Shown here one piece after another: positions 1 through 6,325 of a stretch of DNA of 10,031 nucleotides. Below the pieces are notes generated by a model. It saw nothing but the letters and a program-made list of their open reading frames with translations. It was not told the origin of the DNA and did no database searches. This DNA is from CAZYYO01 sp964650965 (GTDB lineage Bacteria; Bacillota; Clostridia; Lachnospirales; Lachnospiraceae): contig CAZYYO010000080.1 of assembly GCA_964650965.1 (NCBI GenBank), forward strand, positions 1 to 10,031, written 5' to 3'. The first letter of the stretch is position 1. Each line of letters begins with the position of its first letter. A program made the translations under genes and the position numbers.

Positions 1-113
1 GGAAATGCTTCTGTCTCATCAACTTCCTGAGCCAGAGGTTTTACTTCATTTTCAGCGAATTCTTTAAATAAAGCTCTCGCCATTTCATGTTTTTTATCTA
101 ACGCAAAATCCAT
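1..113 (-). CDS. bcd: Butyryl-CoA dehydrogenase, N-terminal 37 codons (partial)
   Basis: This is the start of an acyl-CoA dehydrogenase; the rest lies beyond the left edge. The visible protein begins MDFALDKKHEMARALFKEF and continues with EVKPLAQEVDE, the N-terminal helix pattern of short-chain (butyryl-CoA) dehydrogenases from clostridia. The enzyme is a cytoplasmic FAD protein that reduces crotonyl-CoA to butyryl-CoA, usually together with the electron transfer flavoprotein EtfAB. The ATG at 111-113 is preceded by GGAGGAAG at good spacing, so the start is firm. It follows hbd by 108 bp in the same direction, and that gap carries a hairpin. The assignment to bcd rather than another acyl-CoA dehydrogenase rests on these residues plus the thl-hbd context; the catalytic glutamate is not in the window. 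Confidence 0.85.
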   Translation of the reverse strand, partial: MDFALDKKHEMARALFKEFAENEVKPLAQEVDETEAF

Positions 114-146
114 GATTAACTTCCTCCATTTATTCTTATATTCATT

Positions 147-176
147 ATTACGGATTCCCTTACGAGAATCCATAAT
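147..176 (-). other. Intercistronic stem-loop between hbd and bcd
   Basis: On the minus-strand RNA, 176-166 pairs with 157-147 to give an 11-bp stem around an 8-base loop. The core GGAUUC/GAAUCC is perfect. One pair is a G-U wobble in the mRNA sense (172 with 151) that would be a C-A mismatch on the opposite strand, which favours a function in the hbd-bcd transcript. An A-rich sequence follows rather than a U-run, so it is not a standard intrinsic terminator. A processing or mRNA-stability element is the likeliest role, by inference. Confidence 0.5.
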
Positions 177-221
177 TAAGTAACTGTATCATACCTGAAC
201 AGTTGTTATTGCCGGCATTCC

Positions 222-1094
222 TTACTGTGCATCTACTGGTGTTTTTGTACGGTCTGCATTATATATGTAGAATCCCTTACCTGTCTTAGCACCAAGGTTA
301 CCACCACGTACCATCTTGCGAAGTAATGGACATGCACGATATTTGCTGTCGCCTGTCTCATTGTAAAGAACGTCCATAATAGCAAGGCAGATATCAAGAC
401 CGATGAAATCTCCTAACTCAAGAGGTCCCATTGGATGATTTGCACCAAGCTTCATTGCAGTATCAATACCAGCGATATCAGATACACCTTCCATCTTAAT
501 GAAAGCTGCTTCGTTAATCATTGGGATTAAGATACGGTTAACAACGAATCCACCTGCTTCATTTACCTGAACAGGAGTCTTGCCGATTTCTTCTGAAATC
601 TTCTTGATTGCATCTACGGTCTCTACTGGAGTGTTCACACCAGCGATTACTTCGATTAATTTCATACGGTCTGCTGGGTTGAAGAAATGCATACCAATCA
701 TTGGACGGGTAAGACCATTTCCGATTTCAGTAATGGATAAGCTGGATGTATTAGATGCGAAGATACATTCTGGTTTTGCAATCTTATCTAACTCACCAAA
801 TGTAGTCTTCTTAACTTCCATGTTCTCAAATGCAGCTTCTACGATTAAATCGCAGTCAGCACACAGGTCTTCCTTTAATCCTGGAGTAATGCTTGCTAAG
901 ATAGCGTCTACCTTCTCCTGGGTCATTTTGCCTTTTTCTACAAGTCTTGCATATCCTTTTGCAATCTTGTCTTTTCCACCTTCAGCCCACTCCTGCTTAA
1001 TATCGCAAAGTGCAACTTCGTAGCCATCAACCATAGCGAATGCTTTTGCAATTCCCTGTCCCATGGTTCCTGCTCCAATAACTCCTACTTTCAT
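222..1094 (-). CDS. hbd: 3-hydroxybutyryl-CoA dehydrogenase
   Basis: This cytoplasmic enzyme reduces acetoacetyl-CoA to 3-hydroxybutyryl-CoA with NAD(P)H, the second step of butyrate synthesis. The 290-residue protein has the N-terminal Rossmann motif GAGTMG (residues 7-12) and the family segment ASNTSSLS (113-120). It also has HFFNP (136-140), with catalytic His136 paired with Glu148 in LIEVI, then GGFVVNR with Asn186, and a C-terminal dimerisation domain ending KTGKGFYIYN. Length and motifs are normal for the family. The open frame extends upstream to a GTG at 1130, but the ATG at 1094 is chosen because AGGAGG lies just before it and the protein then starts directly at the first beta strand (MKVGVIGAG). 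It lies 41 bp after thl and 108 bp before bcd, so the three are probably co-transcribed. Confidence 0.96.
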   Translation of the reverse strand: MKVGVIGAGTMGQGIAKAFAMVDGYEVALCDIKQEWAEGGKDKIAKGYARLVEKGKMTQEKVDAILASITPGLKEDLCADCDLIVEAAFENMEVKKTTFGELDKIAKPECIFASNTSSLSITEIGNGLTRPMIGMHFFNPADRMKLIEVIAGVNTPVETVDAIKKISEEIGKTPVQVNEAGGFVVNRILIPMINEAAFIKMEGVSDIAGIDTAMKLGANHPMGPLELGDFIGLDICLAIMDVLYNETGDSKYRACPLLRKMVRGGNLGAKTGKGFYIYNADRTKTPVDAQ

Positions 1095-1135
1095 AGTATT
1101 GCCTCCTAATTTACCAAATTTTTTTTTCACAAGTA

Positions 1136-2320
1136 CTAATCTCTTTCAACGATGGTTGCACAACCCATTCCACCACCGATACATAATGTAGCAAGACCCT
1201 TCTTAGCGTCTGCTTTCTGCATCTCGTGTAATAAGGTAACTAAGATACGGCAACCTGATGCTCCAACTGGATGTCCTAATGCAATAGCACCACCATTTGG
1301 ATTTACTTTATTCATATCGAACTTCAAATCTCTTGCTACTGCAATAGACTGAGCAGCAAATGCTTCATTTGCTTCGATAATATCCATATCATCTACAGAA
1401 AGTCCTGCAATCTTCATAGCCTTCTGAGTTGCTGGAACTGGACCAACACCCATGATTTCTGGCTCAACTCCGCCAAGAGCACCTGCTACGAAGGTAGCCA
1501 TTGGAGTAACTCCAAGCTCTTTTGCCTTCTCTTCGCTCATTACAACAACTGCTGCAGCACCATCATTGATACCAGAAGCATTTCCTGCTGTAACCAGTCC
1601 GCCTTCTTTACCTGAGCAGCATCTTAATTTGCTAAGAGCTTCCATGGTTGTTCCAGCACGAGGACCTTCATCCTTAGTAAACATAACAGTTTCTTTCTTA
1701 ACCTTAACAGGTACAGGAACGATTTCATCATCAAATGCTCCAGTAGCCTGAGCCTTCTCACATTTATTCTGGCTGTTTACTGAGAACTCATCTAATTCTT
1801 CTCTTGTAATGCCATATTTATCACATACGTTCTCTGCAGTAATCATCATGTGATAGTGGTTAAATGCATCTGTTAATGCATCATTTACCATAGTATCAAT
1901 GATTGTTGCATTGTTCATACGATATCCGAAACGGGCTTTTGTCATAGCATAAGGAGCCATGGACATGTTTTCCATACCACCGGCAACAACAATATCAGCC
2001 TGTCCAGCCATAATCATATTGGCTGCTTCATTTACACATTTTAATCCGGAACCACATACTACATTAACTGTAATTGCTGGTACTTCAATAGGAAGTCCTG
2101 CTTTGATGGAAGCCTGACGAGCAACGTTCTGTCCCTGTGCTGCCTGGATTACACATCCCATTTTTACTTCATCAACCATCTCTGGAGCAACTCCTGCTCT
2201 GTTTAATGCTTCCTTGATTACGATAGCGCCTAAGTCAGCTGCTGGTGTATTGCTTAAAGCTCCACCCATTCTACCGATTGCAGTACGGCATGCGCCTGCT
2301 AAAACTACTTTCTTACCCAT
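1136..2320 (-). CDS. thl: Acetyl-CoA C-acetyltransferase (thiolase)
   Basis: This enzyme condenses two acetyl-CoA into acetoacetyl-CoA, the entry step of the butyrate pathway. The 394-residue protein has all thiolase hallmarks: nucleophilic Cys89 in NVVCGSG, NEAF at 318-321, His350 in GHPVGASG and the second catalytic cysteine Cys380 in CIGGGMG. Clostridial thiolases with cysteines at the equivalents of 89 and 380 are known to form a redox-switch disulfide; whether this one does cannot be told from sequence. The ATG at 2318-2320 has an AGGAG ribosome binding site. It is the first gene of the thl-hbd-bcd run, and a Rex-like operator lies about 100 bp upstream, suggesting control by the NADH/NAD+ ratio. 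Confidence 0.97.
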   Translation of the reverse strand: MGKKVVLAGACRTAIGRMGGALSNTPAADLGAIVIKEALNRAGVAPEMVDEVKMGCVIQAAQGQNVARQASIKAGLPIEVPAITVNVVCGSGLKCVNEAANMIMAGQADIVVAGGMENMSMAPYAMTKARFGYRMNNATIIDTMVNDALTDAFNHYHMMITAENVCDKYGITREELDEFSVNSQNKCEKAQATGAFDDEIVPVPVKVKKETVMFTKDEGPRAGTTMEALSKLRCCSGKEGGLVTAGNASGINDGAAAVVVMSEEKAKELGVTPMATFVAGALGGVEPEIMGVGPVPATQKAMKIAGLSVDDMDIIEANEAFAAQSIAVARDLKFDMNKVNPNGGAIALGHPVGASGCRILVTLLHEMQKADAKKGLATLCIGGGMGCATIVERD

Positions 2321-2423
2321 ATTCGTTTCTCCTTTACTTAATGTAATCTCACCGTGAACAAACTCATGTTATCATGGAATTCTGACAATTCTCTGAATAT
2401 TTGGTGAATGTATTGTTAAAGTT

Positions 2424-2441
2424 GCGTTAATTTTTTAACAA
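2424..2441 (-). promoter_or_regulatory. Putative Rex operator upstream of thl
   Basis: The plus-strand sequence GCGTTAATTTTTTAACAA matches the clostridial Rex consensus TTGTTAA-N4-TTAACAA at 12 of 14 defined positions, with the correct 4-base spacer. A further perfect half-site, TTGTTAA, lies at 2413-2419. Together with the right half it forms a 9-bp inverted repeat, ATTGTTAAA (2412-2420) and TTTAACAAT (2434-2442). Rex is a repressor released from DNA by NADH and is known to control butyrate-pathway operons in clostridia. The site is 104-121 bp upstream of the thl start. I could not assign a convincing -35/-10 pair for thl here; TTGTTA at 2436-2441 could serve as a -35 but the matching -10 is weak. 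Confidence 0.62.
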
Positions 2442-2449
2442 TCCAAACC

Positions 2450-2511
2450 AAAAAAAATGAGCCCGCGGCTTCGGTACCCTTAGATACTAGCACAAAAAAA
2501 CGTCCTTCGCA
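2450..2511 (-). ncRNA. GC-rich structured segment with U-tract; possible small RNA or attenuator
   Basis: Within very AT-rich DNA, 2460-2491 is a GC-rich island. In minus-strand RNA, GUAUC (2487-2483) pairs with GGUAC (2478-2474) around a UAAG loop. Just after, AGCC (2470-2467) can pair with GGCU (2463-2460), or its AGC can instead pair with GCU at 2491-2489. A run of eight U follows (2457-2450). The short GC hairpin plus U-run resembles a weak intrinsic terminator, and a possible promoter lies at 2518-2547, giving a transcript of roughly 60 bases. Alternatively this is part of a thl leader. I recognise no known riboswitch class. Boundaries are approximate. Confidence 0.35.
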
Positions 2512-2517
2512 ACCATA

Positions 2518-2547
2518 ATTTTATTCCATTTTCTTATCAAAAATCAA
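2518..2547 (-). promoter_or_regulatory. Candidate minus-strand promoter
   Basis: On the minus strand, TTGATT (2547-2542) and TAAAAT (2523-2518) are 18 bases apart and match the sigma-A consensus at 4/6 and 5/6. Transcription would begin near 2511 and run into the structured GC-rich segment and then towards thl. AT-rich DNA gives many chance matches, so this is tentative. Confidence 0.35.
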
Positions 2548-2728
2548 ATTGTCAGAATTTACACACAATTTCTAAGATGAATTTCTCCTTTTTCCTCTTT
2601 CTAGTTTGTTAAATAAATCACAAATCAAGGATTTACACTGGTTAAGCTATCTTCCATCCGCCAATAATTTGTTTGTGTTTTTAACGAATTTATCCTATTT
2701 GTCAGAATATAAACTTTCTATAAATAAT

Positions 2729-2768
2729 AAAAAAGGTGCAAAGAACTGTTATCGTTCTAATTTGCACC
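2729..2768 (-). terminator. Intrinsic terminator of the folA-ilvBN-hydrolase unit
   Basis: In minus-strand RNA, GGUGCAAA (2768-2761) pairs perfectly with UUUGCACC (2742-2735). After a 3-base bulge, a second 4-bp stem GAAC/GUUC closes a 7-base loop. Six U follow (2734-2729), then more AU-rich sequence. The left arm covers the last Gly-Ala-Asn codons and the stop codon of the hydrolase gene, so the terminator overlaps the coding end. Confidence 0.9.
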
Positions 2769-4022
2769 CCATTTTACAAAGAAAGCATGTGCTCCAATCA
2801 TGGTATATCCTGTAATGCCATAATAATCTGCCCATTTTTGTGTCATAAAGAACAGCCAGGGACCGGAACGGTATCCGTTTAACACCTCTTTTGCCACATT
2901 GATACAGGTAGCATTGGGGCCTCGCTGTAATATGGTATCCAAATGACCATCCCTTGCTGGCTGAAACTGATTGGTCTGATAGATAACACCACTTAAGGAA
3001 TTGGGAAATTTAGAGCTCTTCACTCGATTCATAATTACGCTGCCTACCGCCAACTTTCCTTCATAGGACTGGTTATCTGCTTCCGCCTGGATAATGGCAG
3101 CCATTAAGGTAAGGTCTGCCTGGGAATAACCTGACATGGCACCAGAGTTATCTTCTACTACCGTTTGTCCGGTTTCCTGCTCTTCCTTGGCTTCCTCCTG
3201 GGCAATCTGCTGTGCCAGCTCTGCCTGGGCTGCTGCATACTTCTGCTCCAGCTGTGCTTCCTGCTGCTGATAGGACGCAATCTTCGCATTGTATTCATCC
3301 ACCGTCATCTGTGCTACAGAGACTTCGCCAGCTTTTGCTGAATAGGCACTGCCTGCATTCATAACCAGGTCATCCATTTCATCCTGCTTAGTTGTTAGTG
3401 TCTGCTGATATATTCCCAGTTTCTGACTCTTTTCCTCTAAGTCAGCTGTCATTTGTGTGATATTATTCTGCAGCTCCTCATAGGAAGCAAGCATATTTCT
3501 ATCATAAGACAAAATTTCTGCTGTATATTCCACTCGCTTAACAAATTCAGCTACAGAACCACTTTCTAAAATCCCCACCAGCAGGGAGCTGCTACCAGAT
3601 TCATAAGTATATTGAATCCGTCGCTTCATTCCCTCATATTGGGTCTTTTGTGCTTCCTCAGCGGCCTTCTTCTGTTCCTGTAATTGTTCCATTTCTGTCT
3701 GTATGGCAGCAATGGAGCTTTGCGTACTGTCAATTTCATTGGATAATGTAGACAGCTTCTTGCTTAAATCCTGATAGGTGCTGTTCAAGCTATCCGCTTC
3801 ATCCTGAAGATTATCCACTGCATTCTGGGCAGAATCCTTGTCTTGCTGGGTGTCTTGAATCTGCTGCTGCACCTGCTGCTGTTGCTGTTGTATATCTGTC
3901 AGGCTGGAGGCATAGGTAGGAGATGTTTCCGTGCAAAGAAGAATTCCCAGCATAACAACAGAAAGCACACGCCACGGTCTGCCATTTCTATGGTTACACT
4001 TTCTCTTCGCCTGGTATCTCAT
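2757..4022 (-). CDS. Secreted coiled-coil protein with SleB/CwlJ-type cell wall hydrolase domain
   Basis: This is a 421-residue exported peptidoglycan hydrolase. Residues 1-39 form a long signal peptide: a basic start, the hydrophobic run VLSVVMLGILLC and a likely cut after TYA. Residues about 40-275 are a long coiled coil rich in Gln, Glu and Ala. They include SSSLLVGILESGSVAEFVKR (145-164), a segment typical of the PcsB/EnvC-type N-terminal coiled-coil family. A short linker leads to a Hydrolase_2 (SleB-like) domain at about 304-418, with LMAAIIQAEADNQSYEGKLA placing the probable catalytic Glu at 314, and VIMNRVKSSKFP. SleB domains cleave glycan strands in spore cortex or cell wall. The coiled coil suggests a regulated or divisome-linked enzyme rather than a germination enzyme; this is inference. 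GGAGGAG precedes the ATG. It starts 33 bp after ilvN and ends in a terminator. Confidence 0.88.
   Translation of the reverse strand: MRYQAKRKCNHRNGRPWRVLSVVMLGILLCTETSPTYASSLTDIQQQQQQVQQQIQDTQQDKDSAQNAVDNLQDEADSLNSTYQDLSKKLSTLSNEIDSTQSSIAAIQTEMEQLQEQKKAAEEAQKTQYEGMKRRIQYTYESGSSSLLVGILESGSVAEFVKRVEYTAEILSYDRNMLASYEELQNNITQMTADLEEKSQKLGIYQQTLTTKQDEMDDLVMNAGSAYSAKAGEVSVAQMTVDEYNAKIASYQQQEAQLEQKYAAAQAELAQQIAQEEAKEEQETGQTVVEDNSGAMSGYSQADLTLMAAIIQAEADNQSYEGKLAVGSVIMNRVKSSKFPNSLSGVIYQTNQFQPARDGHLDTILQRGPNATCINVAKEVLNGYRSGPWLFFMTQKWADYYGITGYTMIGAHAFFVKWGAN
3861..3890 (-). repeat. CAG/CAA glutamine codon run
   Basis: Ten consecutive codons of the hydrolase encode six Gln, one Val and three Gln, all Gln codons being CAG or CAA. 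It lies at the start of the coiled coil just after the signal peptide. Such trinucleotide runs can vary in length between strains without breaking the frame. Confidence 0.6.
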
Positions 4023-4055
4023 GAATATCTCCTCCTTTCTGTATTTCCCGCTCTG

Positions 4056-4562
4056 TTATCTGCAGGATGTGCTGATAGATTCTACCGCTACAGCTCCACC
4101 TCGAACAATTTGTATATGCTTATATTTCTTCTTCAGTAATGTAATCAGCTCATTATTTCTTCGCTCTGTCAGCATACATTCTAATAATACACTGTCTTCT
4201 CCAATATCTGCCACCTGTACACTGAACACCTGGGCAATCTGGAACACCTCTTCCTTTTCCATGGTACTGATTCCCAATACCTTTGCAAAAAGGATTTCCT
4301 TCATATGAAGAGGTACATTTGTTAAATCCATTACCTTAATGACTTCCACCATACTGTTCAACTGCTTCTTAATCTGTTCAAAGGTAATGTCGTCGCTGGT
4401 AACGCAAATAGTCATGCGGGATACATCTTCATGCTCCGTGGTACCAACGGTAAGGCTTTGCAAATTGTAGGATTTTCCAGAGAAGAGCCCTGACACCTTG
4501 GCCAAAACACCAACCTGATTTTCTACATATAATGCAATCCATCTATTTTTCATGTTGTTCAT
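4056..4562 (-). CDS. ilvN: Acetolactate synthase small (regulatory) subunit
   Basis: This is the regulatory subunit of acetohydroxyacid synthase; it stimulates the catalytic subunit IlvB and normally confers feedback inhibition by valine. The 168-residue protein has an N-terminal ACT domain (about 7-80) with ALYVENQVGVLAKVSGLFS and LQSLTVGTTE, followed by SRMTI. The C-terminal ALS_ss_C-type domain includes KEILFAKV and ends in QIVRGGAVAVE. Length is normal for the family. The ATG at 4562 is chosen because AGGAGG lies 8 bases upstream; another ATG three codons later is also possible. It starts 12 bp after the ilvB stop, and the ilvB TAG abuts its ribosome binding site, so translational coupling is likely. 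Called ilvN by position; ilvH is the same family. Confidence 0.95.
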   Translation of the reverse strand: MNNMKNRWIALYVENQVGVLAKVSGLFSGKSYNLQSLTVGTTEHEDVSRMTICVTSDDITFEQIKKQLNSMVEVIKVMDLTNVPLHMKEILFAKVLGISTMEKEEVFQIAQVFSVQVADIGEDSVLLECMLTERRNNELITLLKKKYKHIQIVRGGAVAVESISTSCR

Positions 4563-4574
4563 CTTAGGCTCCTC

Positions 4575-6296
4575 CTACTTTAAAATCATTTCGCTCATTG
4601 GATTTCCACTTTTCACCATGGGAAGAACAATTTCCTCGGTAGCGATCATGAATTCAATGATAGTCGGTCCATTTGTAAATGTTGCTGCAAGATCAAGTGC
4701 CGGCTGAATTTCCTCTTCTGTGGTTACACGAATGCCCTTGGCTCCGTAGCTTTCTGCCAGCTTCACAAAATCAGGATGATAGGGTGGGCAGGCATCATTT
4801 GGTCCCTTGCACTGGTCAGGACAGCCAACCTGTCTTCTCAGGCAGGTAATCTCATATCGCTTGCCATAGAACAGCTGCTGCATCTGACGAACCATACCAA
4901 GATAGTAATTGTTAAGAATACATACCGTAATAGGTACATGTTCACACATGGCTGTGGCCAACTCCTGAAGATTCATCTGCATGCCACCGTCTCCGGTAAT
5001 ACATACCACAGGCTTCTCCGGTGCACCAATCTTAGCACCAATGGCTGCCGGAAATCCAAATCCCATCGTTCCTAATCCACCTGAGGTAACCATCTGCTTC
5101 TTACTGGTAATATCAATAAACTGTGTTGCCCACATCTGATGCTGTCCCACATCCGTTACCACAATACCTTCCTGATAGGTATTGTTAATGTGTTCCATAA
5201 TCATCTGAGGACTCAGTCCCTTGTCTTTTCTCATTTCCAGGGGATTCATCTCATCCCACTGATGAATTTTCTCTATCCACTTCTCTGTCTTCATAGGCTC
5301 AGCCCATTCAATGAGACGGTCTAATGCAATGTTGGCATCTGATACCACCGGTACATCTACCACAACATTACGAGAGATTGCTGCCGTATCCACATCTACA
5401 TGAATAATCTTGGCATTAGGAGCAAACTCGTTTAAGTCCCCGGTAATGCGGTCGTTGAATCGTGTACCAATTGAAAATAATACATCACATTCACTTACAG
5501 CAGTATTCACTGCATATTTTCCATGCATTCCACAATTTCCCATATATAAGGGATGGGTGGTATCAATGGCACCTTTTCCCATAATGGTAGTAATGACTGG
5601 CACCTTCATGGTCTCTGCAAATGTAGTCAGCTTCTCATTGGCACCGGCAATATTAATACCACCACCTGCAAGAATCAGCGGACGCTTGGCAGATTTTAGA
5701 AGCTTATATGCCTTTTTCAACTGACCAATATGCACAGTGTCGTTAGGCTTATAGCCACGAATATTTACATTTTCAGGATATCCTGCGGGACCGCTTTGTA
5801 CCTGAATGTCCTTGGGAATATCAATTAATACAGGACCTGGCTTTCCTGTCGTGGCAATATGAAATGCCATCTTAATGGTTTTGCCCAAATCCTTTCGATC
5901 TCGCACCGTAACACCATATTTGGTAATACTTCTTGTCATTCCAACAATATCAACCTCCTGGAATGCATCATTACCAATTAGCTGCTGAGGCACCTGACCG
6001 GTAAATACTACCAAAGGAATGCTGTCATAATGAGCATCAGCAATTCCGGTAATGGTATTGGTAGCTCCAGGGCCACTGGTAACCAGGCACACGCCCGGGC
6101 GTCCGGTGGCTCTTGCATAGCCTTCTGCTTCGTGAATTAACGCCTGCTCATGGCGAGGCAAAACCACACGAATACTGTCCTGTTTATATAATTCATCTAT
6201 GATGTCGGTAACCATTCCTCCAGGATAGGCGAAAATCGTATCAACGCCCTCCTCCTGTAATGCTTTTACAAATAATTTTCTTCCAGTTATGTCCAT
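4575..6296 (-). CDS. ilvB: Acetolactate synthase large (catalytic) subunit, with four-cysteine insertion
   Basis: This enzyme makes acetolactate or acetohydroxybutyrate from pyruvate, the first common step of valine, leucine and isoleucine synthesis. The 573-residue protein has the catalytic Glu50 in PRHEQ, the SGPGATN motif (74-80), the thiamine diphosphate motif GDGG (435-438) through NN (462-463), and RQMQQLFYGKRY just after it. Residues about 485-506 hold an insertion not found in ordinary IlvB, where that segment runs almost directly into NPDF: Cys485, Cys492, Cys496 and Cys503, spaced C-x6-C-x3-C-x6-C with GC, QCKGP and ACPPY. It resembles a metal or iron-sulfur site, but that is inference. 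The ATG at 6296 follows GAGG. The gene starts 29 bp after the transporter, too little room for a T-box leader. Confidence 0.96.
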   Translation of the reverse strand: MDITGRKLFVKALQEEGVDTIFAYPGGMVTDIIDELYKQDSIRVVLPRHEQALIHEAEGYARATGRPGVCLVTSGPGATNTITGIADAHYDSIPLVVFTGQVPQQLIGNDAFQEVDIVGMTRSITKYGVTVRDRKDLGKTIKMAFHIATTGKPGPVLIDIPKDIQVQSGPAGYPENVNIRGYKPNDTVHIGQLKKAYKLLKSAKRPLILAGGGINIAGANEKLTTFAETMKVPVITTIMGKGAIDTTHPLYMGNCGMHGKYAVNTAVSECDVLFSIGTRFNDRITGDLNEFAPNAKIIHVDVDTAAISRNVVVDVPVVSDANIALDRLIEWAEPMKTEKWIEKIHQWDEMNPLEMRKDKGLSPQMIMEHINNTYQEGIVVTDVGQHQMWATQFIDITSKKQMVTSGGLGTMGFGFPAAIGAKIGAPEKPVVCITGDGGMQMNLQELATAMCEHVPITVCILNNYYLGMVRQMQQLFYGKRYEITCLRRQVGCPDQCKGPNDACPPYHPDFVKLAESYGAKGIRVTTEEEIQPALDLAATFTNGPTIIEFMIATEEIVLPMVKSGNPMSEMILK

Positions 6297-6325
6297 CTTT
6301 TTTCCTCTTTTTTCAAGATATCGCT

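Larger units (their letters stand above)
2379..2708. repeat. Three copies of the 10-mer TTGTCAGAAT
   Basis: The 10-mer occurs at 2549-2558 and 2699-2708 on the plus strand and inverted at 2379-2388. The first two of these in map order (2378-2390 and 2547-2559) share 13 bases, AATTCTGACAATT and its complement, as an inverted pair about 155 bp apart. All lie in the non-coding stretch between thl and the hydrolase gene. I noticed no other copy in the window. Shared protein-binding sites or -35-like elements are possible; the function is unknown. Confidence 0.45.

Noticed and set aside
580..1023. Plus-strand open frame of 147 codons inside hbd
   Set aside because: It is antisense to a complete, motif-rich hbd gene, with no family resemblance of its own.
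1095..1130. GTG start giving hbd 12 extra residues
   Set aside because: The ATG at 1094 has AGGAGG at good spacing and starts at the first Rossmann strand; the extension would contain that ribosome binding site.
2465..2478. Fragment of 23S rRNA (ACCGAAGCCGCGG)
   Set aside because: Only about 13 bases resemble a conserved rRNA stretch and the flanks do not match; chance or convergent structure is more likely. A BLAST against rRNA would settle it.
2606..2815. Plus-strand open frame of 69 codons
   Set aside because: It begins with TTG without a ribosome binding site, crosses a minus-strand terminator and runs antisense into the hydrolase gene; the sequence is low-complexity AT-rich DNA.
3843..4308. 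Plus-strand open frames with hydrophobic products
   Set aside because: They are antisense shadows of the hydrolase and ilvN genes; the leucine run is the complement of the glutamine codon run.
6297..6325. T-box or leader attenuator for ilvB
   Set aside because: There are only 29 bases between the permease stop and the ilvB start, and no hairpin is visible there.
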